Position numbers and translations under genes: made by a program. The notes below the pieces were generated by a model. It was not told the DNA's origin, ran no database searches, and saw only the letters and a program-made list of their open reading frames with translations. DNA of 64,000 nt, taken from assembly GCF_006438915.1 (NCBI RefSeq), contig NZ_RCZE01000001.1:62001-126000 (forward strand), in the 5' to 3' direction. Numbering within the stretch: the first letter of the stretch is position 1; each line of letters starts with the position of its first letter. Shown here one piece after another: positions 19,234 to 28,631 of the stretch. The DNA comes from Pseudomonas arsenicoxydans. GTDB taxonomy: Bacteria; Pseudomonadota; Gammaproteobacteria; Pseudomonadales; Pseudomonadaceae.

Positions 19234-19262
19234 TAAAAAACCCGGACATTCCGGGTTTTTTA
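19234..19262. terminator. Bidirectional terminator between ratB and bamE
   Basis: AAAAAACCCGG, an ACATT loop and CCGGGTTTTTT give a GC stem with A and T flanks, so it works for both converging genes. Confidence 0.93.
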
Positions 19263-19274
19263 TTGCGTCGCAAA

Positions 19275-19802
19275 TTATTGCGGCGAGGTGTCCAGCGGTG
19301 TCGGCGTCGGGACTGGAACGGTTTCTACACCGTCGACGTCCTTCTGGATCTGGTCCAGCAACGAACCTGGCTTGACCGGTTTCTCCGGTTTCGGCTTCTC
19401 GACGTTTTCTACTGGAGCTGCGACTTTCGTGCCGCTGTCCTTGCCGAGAATGGCTTCGTCGCGGCTCACGCCTGGCATGAAATCACCAGAGAGGCTGACA
19501 AGCTGGTCATTTGGGTTGAAGATAACGCTAATGCGTTCCTGTTGGCGTTCACCGCCACCCGGTTGCAGGCTGTACAGATAATCCCAGCGATCGGCATGGA
19601 ACGTGTCGGTCAGCAGAGGGTTACCCATGATAAACCGTACTTGCTTGCGGGTCATTCCCGGGCGTAACTGGTTTATCATGTCCTGCGTGACGACATTGCC
19701 CTGCTGGATGTCGATTTTGTAAACCCCGGGGAATGAACAACCGGCGAGTGCGAGCAGTCCCACAAAGGTGAAACTGGTTAGCAAGAGCTTGGTGTTTTGC
19801 AT
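19275..19802 (-). CDS. bamE: BamE (OmlA), outer-membrane assembly lipoprotein
   Basis: Lipoprotein subunit of the BAM complex, which inserts beta-barrel proteins in the outer membrane. The 175-residue protein has a lipoprotein signal ending LALAGC (Cys22). The SmpA/OmlA core follows: [35 protein letters not shown], with [14 protein letters not shown]. The C-terminal 50 residues are a Pro/Lys/Glu-rich, probably disordered tail ([22 protein letters not shown]), longer than in E. coli BamE. It is divergent from fur, as in other pseudomonads. Confidence 0.94.
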   Translation of the reverse strand: MQNTKLLLTSFTFVGLLALAGCSFPGVYKIDIQQGNVVTQDMINQLRPGMTRKQVRFIMGNPLLTDTFHADRWDYLYSLQPGGGERQQERISVIFNPNDQLVSLSGDFMPGVSRDEAILGKDSGTKVAAPVENVEKPKPEKPVKPGSLLDQIQKDVDGVETVPVPTPTPLDTSPQ

Positions 19803-19899
19803 CGGTGGGCGACTTCCACTATCTTGGCTGGGACAACGTAAACGCCGATCATACCCGCATTAAGAGAAGCTGCGAAGCAGCATCGCGAGAAAGCTGACC

Positions 19900-20304
19900 A
19901 TGGTTGAAAATAGCGAACTACGCAAAGCCGGCCTCAAAGTGACCCTGCCACGGGTCAAAATTCTGCAAATGCTCGATTCCGCCGAGCAGCGCCACATGAG
20001 TGCCGAAGATGTCTACAAGGCACTGATGGAGGCTGGTGAGGACGTCGGTCTGGCCACGGTTTACCGTGTACTGACTCAGTTCGAGGCAGCTGGCCTTGTG
20101 GTGCGGCATAACTTCGACGGAGGCCATGCGGTCTTCGAACTGGATGACGGCAAGCATCACGACCATATGGTCAACGTCGAAACCAGCGAAGTGATCGAAT
20201 TCTTCGACGAAGAAATCGAGCGCCTTCAGAAAGCCATCGTCGACAAGTATGGTTTCGAGATGGTTGATCACAATCTGGTGCTGTACGTACGCAAGAAAAA
20301 GTAA
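19900..20304 (+). CDS. fur: Fur, ferric uptake regulator
   Basis: Iron-responsive repressor of 134 residues. The winged helix lies at about residues 1-80 (VGLATVYRVLTQFEAAGLV is the recognition region). The metal-binding dimerisation domain holds the HHDHM cluster and Glu/His ligands. The C-terminal zinc-finger cysteines of enteric Fur are absent, as is normal in Pseudomonas. It is divergent from bamE. No clear Fur box was seen in the 97-base intergenic region. Confidence 0.97.
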   Translation: MVENSELRKAGLKVTLPRVKILQMLDSAEQRHMSAEDVYKALMEAGEDVGLATVYRVLTQFEAAGLVVRHNFDGGHAVFELDDGKHHDHMVNVETSEVIEFFDEEIERLQKAIVDKYGFEMVDHNLVLYVRKKK

Positions 20305-20312
20305 GCATGTCG

Positions 20313-20364
20313 CGCGAATTTCATATTCGCGAAACGAACGAAGGCGACCCCAGGGTCGCCTTCG
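20313..20364. terminator. Hairpins between converging fur and recN
   Basis: CGCGAAT/ATTCGCG (20313-20331) and CGAAGGCGACCC/GGGTCGCCTTCG (20339-20364) are two consecutive stems. Neither has a long T tract, so they may stop transcription from both sides only partly. Confidence 0.5.
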
Positions 20365-20379
20365 TGCTGCTTGCCATTC

Positions 20380-22053
20380 TTAAATTTTTGCAGTGACGAC
20401 CATCTTTTTCGCGTGAGCCAGAGACTCCTTGGTCAGGTCGATGCCGCCCAGCATACGTGCCACTTCTTCGACGCGATCATTTTTACTCAGCTTGGAGACG
20501 GCTGTGTGAGTCGCCTCTTCGCCACGCACCTTGTGCACGAATAAATGTTGGTGACCCTGCGCCGCCACTTGCGGCAAGTGAGTGACGGTCAGCACTTGCC
20601 CGCGCTCTCCGAGGCGCCGTAACAACTGGCCTACGATCTCAGCGGTCGGACCGCCAATGCCCACGTCCACTTCGTCGAACACCAGCGTCGGGACGCGAGA
20701 GGTCTGTGCGGTGATCACCTGAATCGCCAGGCTGATCCGCGACAGCTCACCGCCCGAGGCCACTTTGGCCAATGCCTTTAATGGCTGGCCGGGGTTGGCG
20801 CTCACCAACAATTCGACCTGTTCAAGGCCATTGGGCAGCAGTTCATCGCTGCTGTTAGGGCGTAATTCGATGGTGAAACGACCGCCAGGCATGCCCAGCC
20901 GCTGAATTTCCTGCTCAACGGCGCTGGCCAGACTGTTCGACGCTTGATGGCGCAAGTCACTCAGCTCCCGCGCCTTCTCCTGGTAATGACGGGCATAAGA
21001 CGCCAGTTCATCGCTCAGCCGTTCGATGGATTCATCGTTGGCATTCAGCGTTTCGATTTCATCCAGCAGGCGCTGCTGCATCTCCGCGACCTCGGTCGGC
21101 TGGATGCGGTGTTTGCGCGCCATGGTGTAGATCGCATCGAGGCGTTCTTCCAGGTATTGAAGGCGTGCCGGGTCGGCGTCGAAGTTGTCGAGGAAGCGGT
21201 TCAACTCGCCCACCGCTTCTTCGACCTGAATCTGCGCACTGGTCAGCAGGCTGCTGGCCTCGCCCAAGGCGCCGATCGAATTGTTAACGCTGGATAGACG
21301 ATTGAGGCTGGCGGTCAGGGCATTCAGGACATTGCCGGAATCACTTTCGCTGCACTGTTCGACGACTTGTCGGCAGATCCCCAGCAGGGTTTCGGCGTTG
21401 GTGAGGTTCTTGTGTTCCTGCTCCAGCTGCTCCAGCTCGTTTTCGCCGAGCCCGAGGTTTTCGAGCTCTTCAAGTTGATAACTGAGCAATTGGTGGCGAG
21501 CGCGTTGCTCGTCGCCGGAGTTGGACAGGCGTTCCAGTTCCTGGCGGGTCTGGCGCCAGCGTTGGGCGGCCAGTTGCACCTGGCGGGCAAGGTCCGTGGC
21601 GCCGGCATATTCATCGAGCAGGCGGCGGTGGGTGTCGGTCTTGAGCAGCGATTGGTGCTCGTGCTGGCTGTGGATATCAATCAGCAACTCACCCAGGGCT
21701 TTGAGATCGCTGAGCGGGCAGGGTGTGCCGTTGATGTAACCACGGGAACGGCCTTCGGCGGTGATCACCCGGCGCAGGATGCACGGGCCATCGCTTTCAA
21801 GGTCGCGCTCGGCGAGCCAGGCGCTGGCTTCCGGGATATCGACGAGGTCGAAAGTCGCCAGAATGTCGGCCTTGTCTGCGCCGGGCCGGACCACCCCGCT
21901 GTCGGCGCGATCACCCAAGGTCAGGCCCAGGGCGTCGAGCATGATCGACTTGCCGGCACCGGTTTCCCCGGTGATCACGCTCATCCCGCGATCGAGTTCG
22001 AGATCGAGGTGTTCAACGATGGCGTAGTTATGTACGGACAGGTGCACCAGCAT
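20380..22053 (-). CDS. recN: RecN, DNA double-strand-break repair ATPase
   Basis: SMC-like ATPase of recombinational repair, acting in the cytoplasm. The 557-residue protein has Walker A GETGAGKS at residues 29-36. A central coiled-coil region of heptad character follows (EQLEQEHKNLTNAETL and similar). The ABC signature (KVASGGELSRISLA) and Walker B (TLVFDEVDVGIGG) lie near the C-terminus. A LexA box lies 25 bases upstream of the start, so it is an SOS gene. It converges on fur and is divergent from grpE. Confidence 0.97.
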   Translation of the reverse strand: MLVHLSVHNYAIVEHLDLELDRGMSVITGETGAGKSIMLDALGLTLGDRADSGVVRPGADKADILATFDLVDIPEASAWLAERDLESDGPCILRRVITAEGRSRGYINGTPCPLSDLKALGELLIDIHSQHEHQSLLKTDTHRRLLDEYAGATDLARQVQLAAQRWRQTRQELERLSNSGDEQRARHQLLSYQLEELENLGLGENELEQLEQEHKNLTNAETLLGICRQVVEQCSESDSGNVLNALTASLNRLSSVNNSIGALGEASSLLTSAQIQVEEAVGELNRFLDNFDADPARLQYLEERLDAIYTMARKHRIQPTEVAEMQQRLLDEIETLNANDESIERLSDELASYARHYQEKARELSDLRHQASNSLASAVEQEIQRLGMPGGRFTIELRPNSSDELLPNGLEQVELLVSANPGQPLKALAKVASGGELSRISLAIQVITAQTSRVPTLVFDEVDVGIGGPTAEIVGQLLRRLGERGQVLTVTHLPQVAAQGHQHLFVHKVRGEEATHTAVSKLSKNDRVEEVARMLGGIDLTKESLAHAKKMVVTAKI

Positions 22054-22077
22054 AAAGGCCGCTCCCAGGCTTTAGGT

Positions 22078-22093
22078 CTGGTTATTTATACAG
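22078..22093 (-). promoter_or_regulatory. LexA box of recN
   Basis: Read on the minus strand it is CTGTATAAATAACCAG, which matches the Pseudomonas LexA consensus CTGTATATAAATACAG at all outer bases. It lies 25 bases before the recN ATG. Confidence 0.88.
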
Positions 22094-22212
22094 TGTTTTA
22101 TTTGCGCCTGACAATGCCCTCGCTTAGCTCGATTTGCTCGGTCTGACGAAATGCTTAGCGCGTTGGGTAAACGCAATGCAGCGCTTTTTGTAGGGTTAAT
22201 CGCAACAAACCC

Positions 22213-22240
22213 CTTGAAGCTGATTTTTGCGGCCCCATAT
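22213..22240 (+). promoter_or_regulatory. Sigma-32 (RpoH) promoter of grpE
   Basis: CTTGAAG at 22213-22219, 13 bases, then CCCCATAT at 22233-22240. This fits the heat-shock consensus (CTTGAAA, 13-15 bases, CCCCATNT) with one mismatch. Confidence 0.9.
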
Positions 22241-22293
22241 ACCGGGACAGAAGCGTGAGTTGAGCTCACGGACGATATTGAAAGGAGAAATCT

Positions 22294-22860
22294 ATGGCTG
22301 ACGAACAGACAGTGGATACGCAAAATCAAGACGCCAACCAGGGTTCCGCGGCTTCGGGTGAAGACCTGGCGGCTCGTGTACAAGTGCTCGAAGAGCAGCT
22401 GACAGGCGCGCAGGATCAGGCTTTGCGTGTTGCCGCCGATCTGCAGAACGTCCGCCGTCGCGCCGAGCAGGATGTAGAAAAAGCGCACAAATTCGCCCTG
22501 GAAAAATTCGCAGGCGATTTGCTGCCGATCATCGACAGCCTGGAGCGTGGTCTGGAGTTGTCCAACCCGGACGACGAAAGCATCCGCCCAATGCGCGAAG
22601 GCATTGAGCTGACCCTGAAAATGTTCCAGGACACCCTGAAGCGTTATCAGCTGGAAGCCATCGATCCGCATGGCGAACCGTTCAATGCTGTTCAGCATCA
22701 GGCCATGGCCATGCAGGAAAGCGCTGACGTTGAGCCGAACAGCGTGCTCAAGGTGTTTCAGAAGGGCTATCAGCTCAATGGCCGCCTGCTGCGCCCGGCC
22801 ATGGTCGTGGTCAGCAAGGCCCCGGCGCCAGTTTCGCCTTCGATTGACGAACAGGCTTGA
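22294..22860 (+). CDS. grpE: GrpE, nucleotide exchange factor of DnaK
   Basis: Releases ADP from DnaK in the cytoplasmic chaperone cycle. The 188-residue protein has a disordered acidic N-terminus and a long dimer helix ([34 protein letters not shown]). A C-terminal beta domain follows, with the signature [13 protein letters not shown] and [29 protein letters not shown] precedes the ATG. It is transcribed from a sigma-32 promoter 54 bases upstream. Its stop codon lies inside the -35 element of the dnaK promoter. Confidence 0.97.
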   Translation: MADEQTVDTQNQDANQGSAASGEDLAARVQVLEEQLTGAQDQALRVAADLQNVRRRAEQDVEKAHKFALEKFAGDLLPIIDSLERGLELSNPDDESIRPMREGIELTLKMFQDTLKRYQLEAIDPHGEPFNAVQHQAMAMQESADVEPNSVLKVFQKGYQLNGRLLRPAMVVVSKAPAPVSPSIDEQA

Positions 22861-22883
22861 AATTGGCCGCAAGGCCCCCATTT
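22856..22883 (+). promoter_or_regulatory. Sigma-32 (RpoH) promoter of dnaK
   Basis: CTTGAAA at 22856-22862, 13 bases, then CCCCATTT at 22876-22883, a perfect match to the heat-shock consensus. Its -35 overlaps the grpE stop codon. Confidence 0.93.
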
Positions 22884-22962
22884 ATAAGTCAAGCGTTTAA
22901 GTGCTACCGCAGTTAGCCACCACTGCTGCGGCAACCAAATCCAAAGTTTCGGGAGAGTGAAC

Positions 22963-24879
22963 ATGGGCAAAATTATCGGTATCGACCTGGGGACTACCAA
23001 CTCCTGCGTCTCCGTCATGGAAAATGGCAAAGCCAAAGTTATCGAAAACGCTGAAGGCGCGCGTACCACGCCGTCGATCATCGCTTACGCCAACGATGGC
23101 GAAATTCTGGTTGGCCAATCGGCCAAGCGTCAGGCTGTGACCAATCCGCATAACACCCTGTACGCGGTTAAGCGTCTGATCGGTCGTAAGTTCGACGAAG
23201 AAGTCGTACAGAAAGACATCAAGATGGTCCCTTACAAAATCGCCAAGGCTGACAACGGCGACGCGTGGGTAGAAGTGAACGGCCAGAAAATGTCGCCGCC
23301 ACAAATCTCGGCTGAAATTCTGAAGAAAATGAAGAAAACCGCCGAAGACTACCTCGGCGAGCCAGTGACTGAAGCGGTGATCACCGTTCCGGCCTACTTC
23401 AACGACAGCCAGCGTCAAGCCACCAAAGACGCCGGCCGCATCGCGGGTCTGGACGTAAAACGCATCATCAACGAACCAACCGCAGCTGCTCTGGCTTACG
23501 GTATGGACAAGGCGAAGGGCGATCACACCGTGATCGTTTACGACTTGGGCGGCGGTACTTTCGACGTTTCCGTGATCGAAATCGCTGAAGTCGATGGCGA
23601 GCACCAGTTCGAAGTATTGGCCACCAACGGCGACACGTTCCTGGGCGGTGAAGACTTTGACATTCGTCTGATCGACTACCTCGTTGACGAATTCAAGAAA
23701 GAAAGCGGCATGAACCTCAAAGGTGACCCGCTGGCGATGCAGCGCCTGAAAGAAGCCGCTGAAAAAGCCAAGATCGAGCTGTCCTCGGCGCTGTCGACCG
23801 ACGTGAACCTGCCGTACATCACTGCAGACGCAACCGGTCCAAAGCACTTGAACGTGAAGATTTCTCGCGCCAAGTTGGAAGCACTGGTTGAAGACCTGGT
23901 TCAGCGCACCATCGAACCTTGCCGCATCGCTCTGAAAGACTCCGGTATCGACGTTGGCGCGATCAACGACGTGATCCTGGTAGGCGGTCAGACCCGTATG
24001 CCACTGGTTCAGAAGCTGGTAACCGAGTTCTTCGGCAAAGAAGCTCGTAAAGACGTGAACCCGGACGAAGCAGTTGCCATGGGTGCTGCTATCCAGGGCG
24101 CTGTATTGGCTGGCGACGTTAAAGACGTTCTGCTGCTGGACGTTAGCCCGCTGACCCTGGGTATCGAAACCATGGGCGGCGTGATGACCGCGCTGATCGA
24201 GAAAAACACCACGATTCCTACCAAGAAATCGCAAGTGTTCTCGACTGCCGACGACAACCAGGGCGCTGTAACCATTCACGTGCTGCAAGGTGAGCGTAAG
24301 CAAGCGGCCCAGAACAAGTCCTTGGGCAAGTTCGACCTGGCCGAGATTCCACCAGCACCACGTGGCGTGCCACAAATTGAAGTGACCTTCGACATCGACG
24401 CCAACGGCATCCTGCACGTAGGCGCCAAAGACAAGGCCACCGGCAAGACTCAGTCGATCGTGATCAAGGCCAACTCCGGTCTGTCCGAGGAAGAAATTCA
24501 GCAGATGATTCGCGATGCTGAAACCAACGCCGACGCAGACCGTCAGTTCGAAGAGCTGGCAACCGCTCGCAACCAGGGCGATGCACTGGTTCACTCGACG
24601 CGCAAAATGGTCGCTGACGCTGGCGATAAAGTGACTGCCGAAGAGAAGACTGCAATCGAAGCCGCTGTTGTTGCTTTGGAAGCCGCTGTTAAAGGCGACG
24701 ACAAAGCTGCAATCGAAGCCAAGGTTGAAGAGTTGTCGAAAGTCTCTGCTCCAGTGGCGCAGAAGATGTACGCCGAACAGGCCCAGCCTGCTGAAGGCGC
24801 GGCACCGCACGACGAAAAAGCTGAAAAGGCTGATGACGTTGTCGATGCCGAGTTCGAAGAAGTCAAAGACCACAAGTAA
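22963..24879 (+). CDS. dnaK: DnaK, Hsp70 chaperone
   Basis: ATP-driven chaperone that works with DnaJ and GrpE and also feeds back on sigma-32. The 638-residue protein has the nucleotide-binding signatures [28 protein letters not shown] and [13 protein letters not shown]. The substrate-binding domain follows from about residue 390, with a helical lid and the conserved end EFEEVKDHK. The ATG at 22963 has GGGAGAG upstream; the GTG six bases earlier would only add MN. Length and ends match the family. Confidence 0.98.
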   Translation: MGKIIGIDLGTTNSCVSVMENGKAKVIENAEGARTTPSIIAYANDGEILVGQSAKRQAVTNPHNTLYAVKRLIGRKFDEEVVQKDIKMVPYKIAKADNGDAWVEVNGQKMSPPQISAEILKKMKKTAEDYLGEPVTEAVITVPAYFNDSQRQATKDAGRIAGLDVKRIINEPTAAALAYGMDKAKGDHTVIVYDLGGGTFDVSVIEIAEVDGEHQFEVLATNGDTFLGGEDFDIRLIDYLVDEFKKESGMNLKGDPLAMQRLKEAAEKAKIELSSALSTDVNLPYITADATGPKHLNVKISRAKLEALVEDLVQRTIEPCRIALKDSGIDVGAINDVILVGGQTRMPLVQKLVTEFFGKEARKDVNPDEAVAMGAAIQGAVLAGDVKDVLLLDVSPLTLGIETMGGVMTALIEKNTTIPTKKSQVFSTADDNQGAVTIHVLQGERKQAAQNKSLGKFDLAEIPPAPRGVPQIEVTFDIDANGILHVGAKDKATGKTQSIVIKANSGLSEEEIQQMIRDAETNADADRQFEELATARNQGDALVHSTRKMVADAGDKVTAEEKTAIEAAVVALEAAVKGDDKAAIEAKVEELSKVSAPVAQKMYAEQAQPAEGAAPHDEKAEKADDVVDAEFEEVKDHK

Positions 24880-25176
24880 GTTGTTGGTCGCCCGGTTGAC
24901 TGCCTTCAGGCGGTGACTGGTAGGATGTCGCCGCGCGGGAGCTTGCTCCCGCGTTGGCGTGTCTGGAACACGCGAATTTTTACAGCATGCGACAGCGTTC
25001 GCGTGCTGCTGGTATGGCCGGGAATGCTCCTGCTTTTCGAGCCGAAAGTACCGCAATGAATCAAAGACCAGGATCGTTGAATTGACGTGAGTTGGGTCCG
25101 GGCCTGTATTGGGGCTCAACGAGTTTGGCAAGGCTCAGGAGAGGTTTGCCGGACGTCCTCAAGAGTGCAAAGACAT
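24880..25176 (+). promoter_or_regulatory. dnaK-dnaJ intergenic region with hairpins
   Basis: The 297-base gap holds a tight hairpin GCGGGAGC/GCTCCCGC (24935-24952) and CGTGT/ACACG (24959-24973) but no gene and no sigma-32 promoter of good match. dnaJ may depend partly on read-through from dnaK. Confidence 0.45.
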
Positions 25177-26301
25177 ATGGCAAAGCGTGACTATTACGAA
25201 GTATTGGGTGTTGAGCGTGGCTCAAGCGAAGCAGACCTGAAGAAGGCCTACCGTCGCCTGGCGATGAAGCATCACCCGGACCGTAATCCCGATGACAAAG
25301 CGTCGGAAGAGATGTTCAAGGAAGCCAACGAGGCCTACGAAGTACTGTCCGATTCCAGCAAGCGCGCGGCGTACGATCAATACGGTCATGCTGGTGTTGA
25401 CCCAAGCATGGGTGGTGGCGGTGCCGGTTTTGGCGGTCAGAATTTCTCTGACATCTTTGGCGATGTATTCAGTGACTTCTTCGGTGGCGGTCGCGGCGGT
25501 TCCCGTGGCGGTGCCCAGCGCGGCAGTGACTTGCGTTACACCCTGGAACTGAACCTGGAAGAAGCGGTGCGCGGTACCACCGTGAATATCCGCGTTCCGA
25601 CGCTGGTCAACTGCAAGCCGTGCGACGGTTCGGGTGCCAAGAAAGGCTCCTCGCCAGTCACTTGCCCGACGTGCGGCGGTATCGGCCAGGTCCGTATGCA
25701 GCAAGGCTTCTTCTCGGTGCAGCAAACCTGCCCGCGCTGCCATGGCCAAGGCAAGATCATTTCCGACCCGTGCAACTCCTGCAACGGCGAAGGTCGTGTC
25801 GAAGAGTACAAAACCCTTTCCGTCAAAGTGCCGGCCGGTGTCGATACCGGTGACCGCATTCGCCTGTCTGGCGAAGGCGAGGCGGGCGCTCAGGGTGGCC
25901 CGACGGGCGACCTGTACGTGGTGATCAATGTGCGCGAGCACGCGATCTTCCAGCGCGACGGCAAGCATTTGTTCTGCGAAGTGCCAATCAGCTTTGTCGA
26001 TGCGGCGTTGGGCGGCGAGCTGGAGATTCCGACCCTTGACGGTCGAGTCAAACTGAAAATCCCAGAGGGAACTCAGACCGGCAAGCAGTTCCGTGTTCGC
26101 GGCAAAGGCGTTGCGCCAGTGCGTGGCGGCGGTGCCGGTGACCTGATGTGCCGTGTGGCGGTCGAAACCCCGGTCAACCTGGGCCGTCGTCAGCGTGAAT
26201 TGCTGGAAGAATTCCGTAGTTCCCTGGCAGACGACAACAGCCATTCGCCGAAAACCACCGGTTGGTTTGAAGGCGTGAAGCGCTTCTTCGGCGATTTGTA
26301 A
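25177..26301 (+). CDS. dnaJ: DnaJ, Hsp40 co-chaperone
   Basis: Stimulates DnaK ATPase and presents substrates. The 374-residue protein has the J domain with HPD in MKHHPDRNP, and a Gly/Phe-rich linker ([20 protein letters not shown]). Four zinc-finger CXXCXGXG repeats follow ([32 protein letters not shown]), then two C-terminal beta domains. The start is the ATG of [12 protein letters not shown], the family N-terminus; the longer frame to 25087 adds 30 unrelated residues. dapB follows after 9 bases. Confidence 0.97.
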   Translation: MAKRDYYEVLGVERGSSEADLKKAYRRLAMKHHPDRNPDDKASEEMFKEANEAYEVLSDSSKRAAYDQYGHAGVDPSMGGGGAGFGGQNFSDIFGDVFSDFFGGGRGGSRGGAQRGSDLRYTLELNLEEAVRGTTVNIRVPTLVNCKPCDGSGAKKGSSPVTCPTCGGIGQVRMQQGFFSVQQTCPRCHGQGKIISDPCNSCNGEGRVEEYKTLSVKVPAGVDTGDRIRLSGEGEAGAQGGPTGDLYVVINVREHAIFQRDGKHLFCEVPISFVDAALGGELEIPTLDGRVKLKIPEGTQTGKQFRVRGKGVAPVRGGGAGDLMCRVAVETPVNLGRRQRELLEEFRSSLADDNSHSPKTTGWFEGVKRFFGDL

Positions 26302-27117
<816 letters not shown>

Positions 27118-27132
27118 GATGCGCCCGAAATC

Positions 27133-27163
27133 GGGTTCAAATTCTGCGTTTGAGCCCGGTTTT
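27133..27163 (+). terminator. Terminator after dapB
   Basis: GGGTTCAAA and TTTGAGCCC pair across a 7-base loop (TTCTGCG), followed by GGTTTT. Confidence 0.7.
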
Positions 27164-27293
27164 ACACTGCCAAGCGACGTCCTGTCGCATTCTCCAGCCT
27201 TTCGGGCTCATTGGCGGTAGACCAAAAATGCCTTTTTCTGTAAGCTACAGCTTTAGTGTGTCCACTAAAAGCGCGCAGAATTATTCGGTGAAG

Positions 27294-27331
27294 AAGCGGG
27301 GTGACGTGTCCATACGTCACTCCGCTTTTTT
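27294..27331 (+). terminator. Terminator/attenuator in the carA leader
   Basis: AAGCGGGGTGACGT and ACGTCACTCCGCTT form a long stem with one mismatch and a GTCCAT loop, running into TTTTTT, 46 bases before the carA start. An upstream hairpin TTTAGTG/CACTAAA (27252-27269) may be an alternative partner. The rest of 27164-27376 shows no gene. Confidence 0.8.
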
Positions 27332-27376
27332 ACAACCTGCGATCGCCCTTTCAGGCTTTATTTACGGGAGGTCTTC

Positions 27377-28513
27377 TTGACTAAGCCAGCCATACTCGCC
27401 CTTGCTGATGGCAGCATTTTTCGCGGCGAAGCCATTGGAGCCGACGGTCAAACCGTTGGTGAGGTGGTGTTTAACACCGCAATGACCGGCTATCAGGAAA
27501 TTCTTACCGATCCTTCCTACGCCCAACAGATCGTTACCCTGACCTATCCGCACATCGGCAACACCGGCACCACGCCGGAAGACGCCGAGTCTGACCGCGT
27601 CTGGTCCGCTGGCCTGGTCATCCGTGACCTGCCACTGGTTGCGAGCAACTGGCGTAACACGATGTCCCTGTCCGACTACCTGAAAGCCAACAACGTTGTG
27701 GCGATCGCCGGTATCGACACTCGCCGTCTGACGCGCATCCTGCGTGAGAAGGGCGCGCAGAACGGCTGCATCATGGCCGGTGACAACATTTCCGAAGCCG
27801 CCGCCATCGCCGCTGCACAGGGTTTTCCTGGCCTCAAAGGCATGGACCTGGCAAAAGTCGTCAGCACCAAAGAGCAGTACGAATGGCGCTCGACTGTCTG
27901 GGATCTGAAAACCGACAGCCATGCGACCATCGACGCTTCCGAGCTGCCGTACCACGTGGTTGCCTACGACTACGGCGTCAAACTGAACATCCTGCGCATG
28001 CTGGTCGCGCGCGGTTGCCGCGTGACGGTGGTGCCGGCGCAAACCCCGGCCGCTGACGTTTTGGCGATGAAACCGGATGGCGTGTTCCTGTCCAATGGTC
28101 CGGGTGATCCGGAGCCTTGCGATTACGCGATCCAGGCGATCAAGGACGTGCTCGAAACCGAGATTCCGGTGTTCGGCATCTGCCTGGGTCACCAACTGCT
28201 GGCGCTGGCCTCCGGCGCCAAGACCCTGAAAATGGGCCATGGCCACCACGGTGCCAACCACCCGGTCCAGGATCTGGACACCGGTGTGGTGATGATCACC
28301 AGCCAGAACCACGGTTTTGCCGTAGACGAAGCGACCCTGCCGGCCAACGTTCGCGCGATCCACAAATCGCTGTTCGACGGCACCCTGCAAGGCATCGAGC
28401 GTACCGACAAGAGCGCCTTCAGCTTCCAGGGTCACCCGGAAGCCAGCCCTGGCCCGAACGACGTAGCGCCATTGTTCGATCGCTTCATCAACGAGATGGC
28501 CAAGCGACGCTGA
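27377..28513 (+). CDS. carA: CarA, carbamoyl-phosphate synthase small (glutaminase) subunit
   Basis: Hydrolyses glutamine and passes ammonia to CarB for arginine and pyrimidine synthesis. The 378-residue protein has the class I glutaminase nucleophile in [13 protein letters not shown] and the catalytic His/Glu in [13 protein letters not shown]. The start is a TTG at 27377 with GGGAGGT 8 bases upstream; no ATG gives the conserved N-terminus [20 protein letters not shown]. The leader contains a terminator hairpin, so pyrimidine or arginine attenuation is possible. carB follows after 118 bases. Confidence 0.96.
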   Translation: MTKPAILALADGSIFRGEAIGADGQTVGEVVFNTAMTGYQEILTDPSYAQQIVTLTYPHIGNTGTTPEDAESDRVWSAGLVIRDLPLVASNWRNTMSLSDYLKANNVVAIAGIDTRRLTRILREKGAQNGCIMAGDNISEAAAIAAAQGFPGLKGMDLAKVVSTKEQYEWRSTVWDLKTDSHATIDASELPYHVVAYDYGVKLNILRMLVARGCRVTVVPAQTPAADVLAMKPDGVFLSNGPGDPEPCDYAIQAIKDVLETEIPVFGICLGHQLLALASGAKTLKMGHGHHGANHPVQDLDTGVVMITSQNHGFAVDEATLPANVRAIHKSLFDGTLQGIERTDKSAFSFQGHPEASPGPNDVAPLFDRFINEMAKRR

Positions 28514-28536
28514 TCGCTCGCCTTGATGGTGCAAGG

Positions 28537-28572
28537 CTTGAGGGCGGTCCCGACACCGGCGGCCCCCTCAAG
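28537..28572 (+). promoter_or_regulatory. Hairpin between carA and carB
   Basis: CTTGAGGG and CCCTCAAG pair around a GC-rich 20-base loop, with no T tract. It is possibly an mRNA processing or stability element. No gene fits in the 118-base gap, where P. aeruginosa carries an extra ORF. Confidence 0.5.
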
Positions 28573-28631
28573 GCTTCAAAGATTGAACAAGACGGCTTGC
28601 CGACTGACCTGCGGATTTGAGTGACAAACCC

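Noticed and set aside
22897..25131. Open frame of 744 codons opposite dnaK
   Set aside because: Known artefact of dnaK codon usage; it even crosses the dnaK promoter region.
24880..25176. A sigma-32 promoter for dnaJ
   Set aside because: TTGAAT near 25077 has no CCCCAT-type -10 at the right distance.
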